64,000 nucleotides of DNA from Brasenia schreberi (Eukaryota > Streptophyta > Magnoliopsida > Nymphaeales > Cabombaceae): contig JAYKKT010000056.1 in assembly GCA_036023115.1 (NCBI GenBank), forward strand, positions 3,751,001 through 3,815,000, in the 5' to 3' direction. The notes beneath the pieces were generated by a model. It ran no database searches, was not told the DNA's origin, and saw nothing but the letters and a program-made list of their open reading frames with translations. Positions 22,392 to 33,599 of the stretch are shown in pieces. Every line of letters starts with the position of its first letter. Within the stretch, counting starts at the first letter, position 1. The position numbers were made by a program, and so were the translations under genes.

Positions 22392-23285
22392 GGTTACATC
22401 TAGGATCAACTTTCAGTCTATTTATTTATAATGGTGATTGATGAGTTAACAAAACATATTAAAGATGAAGTACATTGATGTATGTTATTTGCAGATGATA
22501 TTGTGTTAGTGGAGGAGTCTAAGGAAAAAGTTAATAGGAAATTAGAACTATAGAGAGAAACATTAGAAAGTAAAGGCTGTCAACTTAGTAGAACAAAGAC
22601 AGAATAAATGGAATGTAAGTTTGATCATTTAGTTACTTCAAAGGACATAGAAATTAAAATTGGCACGCATTTCATCCTCCAAAAGGAAAGTTTTAAATAC
22701 CTAAAGTCAATTTTTCAGAGTGATAAGAATCGATGGAGATGTTATGCACAGAATTAATGCAGGATAGTTAAAATAGAGAGGAGCATCATGTATTTTTTAT
22801 GACAAGAAGATACTATTAAAGTTAAAAGGTAAATATTATTATAGAGCAACAATTAGACCTGTCATGTTTTATGGTTCTTAGTGTTGGGCAGTTAATCATC
22901 AACATGTATAAAAGATGTTTGTGGCAGAAATGAAGATGTTTTGATGGATGACTGGTCATACAAGGAAAGACCTATACATAATGAGGTTATTAGAAACAAA
23001 TTGATAGTGATACCAATAAAGGATAAAATAAAAGAATGTCGTTTAAGATGGTTTATACATATAAAAAGAAGATAAAAAGAAGCACATGAAAGAAGGTATG
23101 AAAAACTAGATTTTGAAAGTATTAAAAGAGGTAGAGAATGACCATAAAAGTGTTGAAAAGAAAGAATAAAGAATTATCTAACTTATGTTGAGTTAACTGT
23201 TGCACATGATAGGGCTCTATGGAAACAAAGAATCCATGTAATCGACCCCATCTAGTATGAGAAAAGGCTTAGTTGTTGTTGTTGG
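22392..23285 (+). pseudogene. RTE copy A, RT C-terminus and 3' end
   Basis: Reading resumes at GLHLGSTFSLFIYNGD-type sequence (ggttacatctaggatcaact), then [13 protein letters not shown] (FADD box kept), the thumb and the conserved tail, with many stops, and ends ...GAGAAAAGGCTTAGTTGTTGTTG before the duplicated target ACTTGAAGTA. Confidence 0.85.
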
Positions 23286-23870
23286 ACTTGAAGTAGCTCG
23301 TGCTCTTTGTTTGGGAGTAATGCTCCAAAATCCTATTGGGGAAAGCAATATTAATTGTTGTTTACTTAATTAATTAGGCACCTAGTACAGTTCTCAATGG
23401 CGTCAGTCCTTTGACAACTCTTATTAAAGAGTCTAATGTCTTCCATGTTATACCCCGTGTCTTTGGTTGCACCTGTTATGTACATATTCATGTGGATGTC
23501 ACATTTTTCAAAACAAGTCCTTACTATTCTTCTAAGGGAGAATGTACCATTGGAAGAACAGTTGGTACATAAAGACAGCAAGAGAGTGCCTCCCTTATGT
23601 CCCGAAGTAGAGGAATTGGAATCTGAAAATAAGGTAGAAGAATGTTCAACACCAAGGCAACCTCTAGTCTACAAAATGGGATTGTGCAATGTGATTATGT
23701 AGTAAGACCAATCACCAGCTACCGAGATCAAGGATTCATCTTTGACTTCAGATTTTAAGCCAACCACCGATGTGGATATACCCATTGCTATTAAGAAAGG
23801 TAAAAGAAATTGTACACAATATCCTATTTCCGATTATGTTTCCTATAAATGTACATCTGAAAATTATCAG
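23286..23870 (+). pseudogene. Copia-1 integrase, right part
   Basis: Copia-1 resumes with ARALCLGVMLQNPIG-like sequence and VLNGVSPLTTL / PRVFGCTCYVHI, which corresponds to the copia integrase block 'VLNGVSPFE...LRVFGCTCFVH'. Part of the following region (the CVFLGY block) is deleted. VTFFKTSPYYSS corresponds to the VTFFE region. Confidence 0.75.
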
Positions 23871-23879
23871 TAGTTAATC

Positions 23880-25400
23880 ATGAATGTTGAAAAATATACT
23901 ATTCCTACAAGTTTTGAAGAAGCCAGGAAATGTCCACATTGTACTACGACTATGGAGGATGAACTCAATGCCCTTGTGAAAAACAACACATGGATTGTTA
24001 TGGATTTACCTCCCAATAGGACACCTATTGGCTACAAATGGGTATATATGATGAAATACAAAGCAGATAGTTCCCTTGAAAGGCGTAAGGCAAGATTGGT
24101 TGCTAAAAGATACAATCAATCATATGACATAGATTACAATGAAACATTTCCCCCAGTTGCCAAATTGGCCTCAATTCGTGTAATTCTCAACATAGCTGCA
24201 ATGAGAAATTTGGATTTATAGCAAGGGGATCTAAACGAAGAAGTCTATATGGAGTTGTCATCTAGGTGAACTCACTCTGAAATAAAGTTTGCAAACTAAA
24301 TAGGCCATCTATGGACTTAAACAGTTCCCTAGAGCGTGATTCAAAAAATTTACTAAAGGGGTTTGTAGTCTGGGATACCAAAGGAGTGTAAATGATCTTA
24401 CTCTATTCTTGAAGAAAGGTAACAAGTCATCTCTTATAGTATATGTTGATGATATTATAATTACAAGAGATGATACCGAAGAAATCTCAAGATTAAAGGA
24501 CTGCTAGCACACTCTATTCGAGCTAAAGGATTTGGGCAAACTTCACTATTTTTTGGGGATTGAAGTATTGCATTCTAAGAAATGTATATTTCTAACTCAA
24601 AGGAAATATACTTTGGACCTCTTGAAGGAAATTAATATGACAAATTGCAAGAAATGTGACTCCTATAGAAGTCAATCACAGATTGCACCTTGGAGACAAT
24701 ATGGCTTTTCGAGATATCAACAAGTATCATAAGTTGATTGGAAAACTGATCTATCTAACCATTACACAACCAGATATTACCTATGCAATTAGAATTATAA
24801 GTAGATTTATCCACTCTCCAACCAAGAATCACATGGATGTTGTTTAATGCATATTACGATATCTTAAATCTACACCTGGGGCTGGTCTTCTATACTCAAG
24901 AGCAAGAGAATTAAATATTGAAATGTATTCAAATGCGGATTGAATTGGTTCCCTAGATGATCGTTGATCTATTACGGGATATATTACCTTATTAGGTGGT
25001 AATATGGTATTTTCGAGGAGTAAAAAGCAGTTAGTAGTTGTTAGATTCATAGCTGAGGCAAAATATAGAGTTATTGCCCAAGCTATGTGTGAGGGCAAAA
25101 GGCTTGCATCATTGATTCACAAGTTGGGATTTGATTTGATATCACTTATCTCCTTGTATTGTGATAGTAGTGAAGCAATCCAAATGGCTTCTAATCCTGT
25201 TTATCAAGAAATAATTAAACATATTGAGATCGACTGTCATTTTATAAGGAGAAAATATCATCTCAGGAATTCAGGTTGATTTATGTCAAATTACAGGATC
25301 AGAGAACAGATTTTCTCACCAAAGTTGTCGATCGTAACAATCTTGTGGATACATTGGCCAAGTTGAGTGTTATCATCATTTTTCACTCAACTTGAGGGGG
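23880..25400 (+). pseudogene. Copia-1 reverse transcriptase and RNase H
   Basis: RT starts at about 23880 (TMEDELNALVKNNTWIVMDL; GYKWVYMMKYKADSSLERRK; KARLVAKRYNQSYDIDYNET). The YVDD box is visible at about 24440 (IVYVDDIIITRDD). The connection region reads YHKLIGKLIYLTITQPDITY and RNase H reads EMYSNADWIGSLDD, IAEAKYRVIAQ (Glu/Ala changes in the STEAEY motif), CDSSEAIQMASN and KHIEIDCHFIRRK. Numerous frameshifts and stops make it far older than Copia-2. Confidence 0.8.
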
Positions 25401-25402
25401 GG

Positions 25403-25676
25403 TGTTAGAGATCATATTCAGATCTCAATAATGGACCCGTGCAAGTCCAGCATGACCTGGTGTTAATCATGCATTAAGTCCTATTTATTGTGGGCATTCT
25501 TATCTTCTGAGTTAGAACATTATATAACTGTAATTAGGTCATCATTAGAAAGATGAAGGTTGCAGCCACCGTGTGATGGGGTGCAGGGCTCTTCTGCACA
25601 AAATGCAAAATGCAGATCTGAGAAATCTGCTACTGTTTGCAAGTTCTGTTTTTTTATTCAATGAAATTCTTTGATT
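25403..25676 (+). repeat. 3' LTR of Copia-1
   Basis: Starts TGTTAGAGATC right after the purine tract gaggggggg and aligns with 4074-4343 up to ttctttgatt. The terminal ca of the 5' copy is not preserved here, so the exact right edge is uncertain by a few bases. Confidence 0.82.
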
Positions 25677-25677
25677 G

Positions 25678-27940
25678 CTCTAGTTTGAATATTATATATA
25701 ATATTATATACCTTAGTAGTGTCCCTGCACCCAATATTTTTGAAATTTGCAATATCACGCACCCGTGTGGTATAGGTTGCACATGTTGCTTCAAATTTCC
25801 TACTAATTTCCAGTAGCCTTGAATTTGCAGAGGCACATAATGAGACATTGTTAATGGAATTTTGTTCCTAGGTGCTATATTGGGTAAACATATCTTGCAC
25901 TAGGATGCTAATCGGCAAAAAGATGCTTTGCTTTAGCTAACCAGCTTGTGGTTTTACTTTCTTCCATTGACAGACCAAACCAGCAAAGGCTGACATCACC
26001 TGGGTTTACACCAATTGGCCACACGATGATAGGGTGAGCTCTGTTCTCTTGGCAGAAAGACGTGCCAATCCTTGCTAGAGGGACCTCAACACCACTAAAC
26101 ATAGATTGAGAAACATTGAAGTTTATATTACAACACTTTTGTTCCACTATTACATCTCCAGAAAACTTAACGGTCAGTCACTGACAGTGAGATCTAACAT
26201 TATTCTGTTGTTCAAAGTTCAAACAACAACCAGGGATTTCATATACGAAACAGCGATCAGCTCATCAAAGAAACACAATTTTGGTTTATAATACTTAAAG
26301 TTCAATAATCTAAGAAGTAATTAATAATAAAAGATGTTGGACTGAGTTACGTAGAGATATAGTACCCTCTCAGAAAACATACATATGATCACCTTTAGAA
26401 GCAAAAGTTTCTAAACTTACAGAACCAAACACACAACCAAAGGAGTCTGAAAACTACAATTATAGTCAGCCATCAAGCAAATGCTACTTTTAAACAAATG
26501 GTTCATTTTCTATTACAAAAAAATAAAATATCAGAAGGAAAACATAAAATTCATGAGATAGGCAACCGCTAATGTTACTGCAGGTACTCAACAGTGGCAG
26601 TACAATCATCTCAAAATCACGACAATGAAAAGCATAAGACAAGACTGAGCTCCTTCTGTTAATTGGCTCAAATTTAAACATATACAATCATCACAACACA
26701 GAAAACCTCCAAATATCTATATCAAACAATGGTATGGTATCACTTGCGGCCCTTGACCACTCCACTTGATAAAAAGAGTGCAATCCTCAATATAAGGGCA
26801 TCAATTTACCTCTATCGCAACGAGTAAACAAAATCTACACAAATAGAAAGAATGGATGACTAAGAACACAAAGAAGCACAAAATGAAGGAAGACCTCCTT
26901 CCTCTGCGTTGCCCATCTTATTCAACAAGTTCGCTGCCGTATTTACTGAAATTTTTTCAAAGGCCAGTTCATTCACTTAAACGGGAGTCCACGTGATTGA
27001 CTTTCATGACGGCCCAAAATGCTCCAAAGGAAGAAATGGAACTCAAAGAAAAAACTGAATGTTCAAGTTGTCGGGATTTCAACTCGGGTCTCTGTTTCAG
27101 CAAAAGAATCTCGATTTTACCATAAATAAGGAATAATAGGGTGAGATTCTGACCTTGCAAGAGGGAAAGTCACTCCTGCACTCAGAGAGAGAGAGAGAGA
27201 GAGAGACTGGTGGCTCAGGAAGAAGCGCTTTGCCGTGCCGTAGACACTCGATAAGAAGAAGAGGTCGACCAAAACGCGCTCAACCCTATTTTACACGTAG
27301 AGAAGAAGGCAACCAACCATGCTTAATTCAAGGGGCGCATGGTAATCATATCTTTCTTCGTCGATGAGCAGTGGTCTAAAAAGAAAAACAAAATTCCAAT
27401 GAGCAGGCACGAAACTGCCAACGTACCGGGTAGTATACCGGATATGGATCTGAATCCAATTTGGCATCCGAAATGGTATCTTAAATGTTCATATTCGAAG
27501 ACGGGATGCGGTTCTTTAAAAGAAAGGGATTTACGTGTTCTTAATCACATGTTATATGCTTTGGTTAATAATATGAACGAATTGATTCTGAAATCAGAAA
27601 AATATGAATCGATGCAAATAGTTCAGTTTGAGAAAGGACCACTAATATCCAACACGGGCTTTTCGGGTCATGTCTGTCTTTGATGTTATATGGTAGCGAA
27701 TTTATGCTTTGGTTCGTGTTCTTATCATGTCATTCCATGTTGGTGTCAAAAACAGCCCACTGAAACACTAGATGATTTCTTTCCATGTCACTTTTAAGTG
27801 GACTCAATACCGATTTTTTTTGGGTCAGGCTTGTGTCAGAATTTTTTAAAACTTATATTGCTGCCCCACTTTTACGGGCTTCTGTTTCTTTGTTCGTTTG
27901 TTCTGTCATCAAATATATCAATTTTTCTTTTTGGGTACAC
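25678..27940. other. Unassigned stretch; no gene recognised
   Basis: No protein family could be recognised on either strand. Short open frames occur on the minus strand (25908-26147, 25654-25848), with ordinary amino-acid mixes (for example NPGDVSLCWFGLSMEES) but stops close by and no splice-supported gene model. They may be UTR, pseudogene or exon fragments of an older gene. Composition is moderately AT-rich. Confidence 0.5.
27184..27206. repeat. (GA)n microsatellite
   Basis: Run of about 11 GA units, of the kind often seen in plant 5' leaders. No gene could be tied to it. Confidence 0.9.
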
Positions 27941-28010
27941 TGAAGGCGGAAGCCGGGAATCGAACTCACGACCTTCTTTTAGTTGATCTCCTGGTGATTC
28001 TGCAGAAGTA
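27920..28010 (-). mobile_element. Possible tRNA-derived SINE fragment
   Basis: On the minus strand the sequence ggtcgtgagttcgattcccggc resembles a tRNA T-arm with a B box (AGTTCGATTCC). It is preceded by an ATCAACTAAAAGAAGG stretch and followed by an A-rich/poly-T-like end. The upstream A box is unclear and no intact cloverleaf can be drawn, so it is not a tRNA gene. Confidence 0.35.
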
Positions 28011-28242
28011 TCAACTTTTGGCAATAGAAGAACATATCAGAACTCAAACTTTCACATTCTTTCAGTTTATTATCACAAGCTTCAGTAACTAACAAAAAGG
28101 CTAAAGTTTGACGTTAATCACGATTGTCAACTTTTGGCAATAGAAGAACATATCAGAACTCAAACTTTCACATTCTTTCAGTTTATTATCACAAGCTTCG
28201 GTAACTGACAAAAAGGCTAAAGTTTGACGTTAATCACGATTG
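28011..28242. repeat. 116-bp tandem duplication at the CXE1 3' end
   Basis: Units at 28011-28126 and 28127-28242 both start tcaacttttggcaatagaag and end gttaatcacgattg, with very few differences. The second unit overlaps the stop codon region of the carboxylesterase pseudogene, so the duplication doubled its 3' end and UTR. Confidence 0.9.
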
Positions 28243-28592
28243 ATGAAAGAGACGATCTTCATGAAACCCTTGGCCTTATCAGATTCGGGGTTGAAGAATA
28301 CGTGACCCTCGTCCTCCGTCTCAAAAAACTCTTCAACTCCGCCCCACCCTCGTTGAACGGGAGTCTCATGATACCGACGCCCTGAGTTCCTCATGTTACC
28401 CTTCTCGGCCACAAACACCAGCACGACGCCGCAGGCAAGCCGAGCGACGTCCGGTGCGCTCGGCGCCATAAAGTTGATGATCGGATCGTCCGGCAGCGTC
28501 GTGGTGGGGAAGACGAGCTTCCACAGCCGTTCAGTTTCCACGGTCGCATCCGGTTCCGAGAAATCCGTATGCACCACAATGAGCCCGAGAAT
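28230..28592 (-). pseudogene. CXE1 carboxylesterase pseudogene, C-terminal half
   Basis: C-terminal part of a plant carboxylesterase (alpha/beta-hydrolase fold 3, CXE family). From the insertion edge it reads LGLIVVHTDFSEPD, then LPDDPIINFMAP, VVLVFVAEKGNMRNSGRRYHE, RGWGGVEEFFETEDEGHVFF and ends SFINRD, the same ending as CXE2. The catalytic His (EDEGHVF) is present. The catalytic Asp is not: alignment with CXE2 (IFAAGID) puts Gly of VFVAEKG at that place. The N-terminal half lies at 32960-33539 beyond Copia-4, and the two halves are in a compatible reading order. Inactive by both insertion and active-site loss. Confidence 0.85.
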
Positions 28593-29569
<977 letters not shown>

Positions 29570-29929
29570 ATCTTAGAGAAATCAGTATTAACCGTAGTAA
29601 ACATGTTTTTATCTATAACCTTCTGACCTAAGGTTGACTTAACATTGATGTCGAAAAAGACTTGATTGTGATGTCGAAAAAGTTTTATGGTCTCCATTTT
29701 AAATATGTCAACAACATATAAAAATTTGGTTAACTATGTTAGAGTTGCATTTGTATATCGAGTTAGATTGTCCCCAACCCGAAGATATTAACCCTAGAAG
29801 CTCGGATAAAATTACCGAGTAGAAGGAGAAGGATACATTGTGCTATTGTTGTATATTATCAGTTTTGTCAAAATATTTTATTCAATGTTTATAATTATTT
29901 TTCTTATACGACCGTGAAAGATTCGTGGC

Positions 29930-32345
29930 CTGCCTTGAATCAGAAATACAATACTGAATACTTTGATCTTGAAAAGTATTTCGTGATCAAGTTCCTTAAA
30001 TAACAAATGTTAGAAGAGAAATTTGTGACCGAACAAGCCCATGAGTTTAAGTTTTATACCATGGTCTCAAGGATGCCAAGATGGAGCTTTCTGAAAAGTT
30101 TAATGTTATGTCTATTATTGAGAAATTTCCTAAATGTTGTAAAAGTTTCAACCTATATCTCAAGAATAAGAAGGGTAAGATGACCATTGATAACCTCATG
30201 TTACATATAATAATAAAGGAAGAGCATAGAAGTCAAAAATGTGTTATGCCTGTAGACAATACCCTTAGGGTAAACTTGACGGTTATAAAGAAACAACCTA
30301 ATGATCATAAGGAAAAACAGACAAAGCATAAACCAAAAGCCCATATCCAAAAAAAATCCAAAAACAAAAGTGATGATTTTGTGGTCAAATTAGACTTTGG
30401 GTGAGAGACTCTCTCTCAAAGAAAGTCAAGAAATTTGCAGTCGTTAAGAGAGTTATGTTCAACATGGTGACCACTACATCTACTAGTAACGAATATTTAT
30501 TTCTTAAACCCAATCTTCTTTTCATTTATGAGTCATAATACTGAATTGTAAAATTGAGGTAAATGTATATGTTTGTATTGACCAATCTCTCTTTGTGTCC
30601 TATCAGGTCGTCTGTGACAGAATTGTGATCTTAGAAGATCATTCGACTACTAAAGTCAAGAGCGAAGGGTGTATATACTTGAAGCTTCCTTTGTAAAATG
30701 TTCAAACTCTTTAGAGAGTTAGACACATTTCAATGATTTACCAGAATATTTTCAATGATCCTACTTTAGTTAGGGAGGGGTTAAGGTTAGATTGCAAATA
30801 TAATAAAATCATAATTCTTAACAAAAGTTGTTTTTCTGAAAATGACTATTTGTGTAATATAGAGGATATGTTTAAAATTTATGTAGAACCAATTGTTGAT
30901 TCTTATATAATTTTAATGTTATTAAAGCATATACTTTTTCTTCTTCTTTTGTGTACAATGTTGAATTATCTGATATATGACATGATAGGTTGAGTCATAT
31001 AAACTTTGATTTTATAAAAATAATGATGAACTTAAACTTTATTCATAATATTGTTGTACATAGAAAACACAAATGTGGTATATGTATGCAAGCGAAGCAA
31101 CCTAGAATATCTTCTCATACGGTTCATAGGAAAACAAAAATTTTGGATTCGGTGCATATTGATATTTGTAAATTCAATGAAATGACTACTAAGGATAATA
31201 AAAGATATTTTATTATGTTTATTGATGACTACAATAAATATTATTATATTTACTTGGTTAAAAGTAAATATGAAGCTTTCAAAAAGTTTCAAGCATTTAG
31301 AAACGAGAACAAACTTAAATTGACAAGATACTTAAATGATTAAAGTCTAATAGAAGAGTTAAGTATACCTCAAATTTTTTAATATACCGTCAAAACAATG
31401 ATATTATTCATAAGGTTAATGCTCTTTATTTTTCTCAATCTAATAGAATAACTGAATGAAAAAATAAAACCATGTGTGACTTTAAAGTTATGGGTTACTT
31501 ACCTACATGTGGAAAAACTTTGAATACAACTTGTCATATTCTAAATAGAGTTCCTCATAAGCATAAGAAAAGTAGTTTCTATGAGCTTTGAAAGGTCGAA
31601 AGAATATTCTTAAATATCTCAAAGTATGGGATTGTCTTGTGAAAGTATTTATCCCTAAATACAAGAGAAAGAAATTGAGGACTAAAACAATGGATGCTAT
31701 ATTTTTGAGTGATGTGGAGACGTGTTATGCGTACAAATTCTTGATCATTAGATCTTAAATATCTAGCATATATGTCAATACAATAGTTGAACTCTTTGAT
31801 ATTACATTCTTTGATAATGTATTTCACATGAAGACGAGAGTTCCCCAAAGTGTATTTTTTGTAGATCCTTACCCTACTGCGTGTTTCATTATCAATTAAA
31901 GGATGACAAATGTGGGGAATGAATCTAATTATATTATTCCCAGATCAAATGACTCTGAAGAAATAATCGAACCAAGGAGAAATAAAGGCCTAAAATATCA
32001 AAGGACTTTGGAATTAACTTTATCACTTTCAATGTTGAGGATTGTTCGATCACCTTCCAACAAGCTATGACCTCATTCGAGGTTAAGTTTTGGAAGGGAG
32101 TTATTAATGATGAAATGCAATCAATTCTCTCAAACGGTACTTGAAAATTGGTAGATTTGCCTCTTGGTTGTTATATTGTGGGTTACAAGTAAATTTTTGT
32201 AAAGAAACTGAATGCAGACAGAAAACCAACAAGTACAAGGCTAAACTAATTGCCAAGGGTTACACACAAAAGGAAAGAATATAATACTTCGATACGTATT
32301 CTCCAGTTTTCTGGATAACCACTATCTGATTGCTTATAACACTAA
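29930..32345 (+). pseudogene. Copia-4 gag, integrase and partial RT
   Basis: gag remnant at 29990-30404 (MELSEKFNVMSIIEKFPKCC; 'DNLMLHIIIKEEHR' corresponds to the copia gag 'L...HLRIEEE' block). A pre-integrase stretch at 30985-31095 reads LSHINFDFIKIM and HKCGICMQAKQ. Integrase at 31140-31345 reads LDSVHIDICKF and YFIMFIDDYNKYYYIYLVKSK, and at 31400-31570 a damaged SQSNRITE-KNKT region and LNRVPHKHKKSSFYEL. RT begins at about 32220 (NKYKAKLIAKGYTQKE ... YFDTYSPV) and breaks off where the right LTR starts. Many stops. Confidence 0.75.
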
Positions 32346-32365
32346 CATATGTATATGATCTCATA

Positions 32366-32959
32366 ATCCACACACACGTGTGCGTCAAGTTAAGCCAGGC
32401 TTGAGAATCGTATTCGATCTATTTTTTCACACGAAAAACTTTTGATCTAATACTCAAAAGTGTGTTTATGCTAGAACAGTTACGGGACAGAAAAGTGTGT
32501 CATCATAATCCATCACTAAGCCTATAAATAAGAGATTAAGGTTTCCTAATCCATACTTATATGAAAATACTCTCTCTCCTCCTCTGCTTTCTATGTGATT
32601 CCCCTATGGCCATGGTATTTCCTACATGCAGTGACTGTTCCTTACCATCCTTCCTCTACGACTAAAGGTGATTGCAGTCGACTCTATCCAAGGTACATTA
32701 TTTTTAGTTGTATGTGCATTTTATCTTAAGAAGAAAGCGAAGGTATTCGTATGTACTTGATAGCATAATACTTATTTCTTTAAGACAAATTCGTAAGAGG
32801 ACTCACACATATAAGTTTCTTTTGTAATTTCGGTTTGCTTGTGTTTTATTGCATGGTTTGTTTATGGTTTACTTTGGATTATGTGGTATTGACGGTATTT
32901 GATTGACTTATTACATATTGATTTCTTATATGCCAGTACTTCTACGTTATTTTCCAACA
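32366..32959 (+). repeat. Right LTR of Copia-4, 5'-truncated
   Basis: Corresponds to the last about 620 bp of the left LTR. The first about 350 bp, including the site of the TA expansion, are missing together with the RT-RNase H region, which suggests one deletion. Confidence 0.78.
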
Positions 32960-33539
32960 TCAATTTTACGGGCAAGCCGTCTCCCAGCAGCGAACCGAAA
33001 GCCGGAAAGCCACTTGCAGCCATAGCCATGTGGTAGGCATAGTTGGAGCCGGCGCTCCAGCCCATGAGGAAAAGCCTGTCGAAGTCGCCGTGGGTCACCA
33101 GCCATGGCTCGGCTTCCATCCCTGCTTCAGCTTGGCTCGTCACCCACTGGACGTTCGTCCACGAGTCATAGTTTCCGGCCGGTACCGGGTGCTCTGGAGC
33201 GAGTCGATACTCAACCGACACTGCAACCACGGGAGCGGCCGCGACCAGCGAACCCACAAAGTGGTGGTGGCTTGAGAAGGCTGAGCCGATGCAAAAGGCG
33301 CCGCCATGGAAATAGACGACGATGGGGAGCTTCTTCTCTGGCGTGGTGTCGGGTGGAAGGTAGAGACGGACAGAGACGCCAGTTTCTGGCGAAATGGTAA
33401 AGTCCTTCGAAGTCACGCCGGTCTCTGCATCGGGCCCGGGTGGGATGAAGCCGATAGGACGGTACCTCTCAACCCGGCCGTCCTTGTATACGCGGAGGAA
33501 GGGAGGGTGCTCCGGCTCTATCTCTGCTGAAGGATCCAT
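32960..33539 (-). pseudogene. CXE1 carboxylesterase pseudogene, N-terminal half
   Basis: Starts at MDPSAEIEPEHPPFLRVYKD (ATG at 33537-33539), the start that aligns with MDPGKEVDVELFPFLRVYKD of CXE2; seven extra upstream codons come from a GA/CA-repeat leader and are not chosen. Visible features: VYFHGGAFCIG (oxyanion hole, HGGGF in most family members), VEYRLAPEHPVPAGNYDSW, and the nucleophile elbow GWSAGSN (usually GDSAGGN; the Ser is kept and the Asp is Trp). It ends at GDGLPVKL where Copia-4 begins. GC-rich, unlike the surrounding DNA. Single exon as in CXE2. Confidence 0.88.
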
Positions 33540-33562
33540 CTCTCTCTCTCTCACACACACAC
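33540..33562. repeat. (CT)n/(CA)n leader repeat of CXE1
   Basis: ctctctctctctcacacacacaca directly before the CXE1 start codon (on the minus strand a TG/GA-rich leader). CXE2 also has a GA-type leader repeat, so this may be an inherited property of the pair. Confidence 0.85.
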
Positions 33563-33599
33563 AATTTGCAGAAGGTTGTGAGATTTAGCACCAGGCCTT

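Larger units (their letters stand above)
6782..23285 (+). mobile_element. RTE LINE copy A (hosts four insertion sites)
   Basis: A full-length but decayed RTE-clade LINE inserted in Copia-1 with target-site duplication ACTTGAAGTA. It survives as five pieces: 6782-7692, 9138-9465, 10383-10929, 16920-17390 and 22392-23285 (about 3.15 kb in all, matching the 3.28 kb of full-length copy E). It runs from the 5' end (aactccgcccgtttaagg) through the endonuclease start (NKIRIGSLNIGTLSGK at about 7170-7230; the key Trp of WNIGT is Leu here) and reverse transcriptase to the 3' end ...GAAAAGGCTTAGTTGTTGTTG. Many stops. Only one strand-specific protein of the apurinic-endonuclease/RT type is encoded, as in RTE. 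Confidence 0.85.
4074..25677 (+). mobile_element. Ty1/copia retrotransposon Copia-1 (outermost of a nest)
   Basis: Two LTRs of about 274 bp (4074-4347 and 25403-25676) flank a degenerate copia polyprotein in the order gag, protease, integrase, RT, RNase H. The integrase is split between 6781 and 23286 by a block of later insertions. The duplicated 10 bp ACTTGAAGTA (6772-6781 and 23286-23295) marks the break. Removing the block leaves an element of about 5.1 kb, normal for copia. A purine tract (gaggggggg, 25394-25402) precedes the 3' LTR. No clear 5-bp target-site duplication is visible outside the LTRs, and the polyprotein has many stops, so this is the oldest layer. Confidence 0.85.

Noticed and set aside
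23286..25400. Separate copia element right of the nest
   Set aside because: The 10-bp duplication, the continuing integrase sequence and the matching LTR pair show that it is the right half of Copia-1.
25654..26147. Two minus-strand frames (64 and 79 codons) with protein-like stretches
   Set aside because: Stops separate them, no splice-consistent model joins them, and no family is recognised; left as unassigned.
27935..27975. tRNA gene on the minus strand
   Set aside because: A T-arm-like stretch is present, but no D arm, anticodon arm or acceptor pairing could be drawn. At most a SINE fragment.
33030..33588. Plus-strand frames of 64-98 codons over CXE1
   Set aside because: Antisense shadows of the carboxylesterase N-terminal half.
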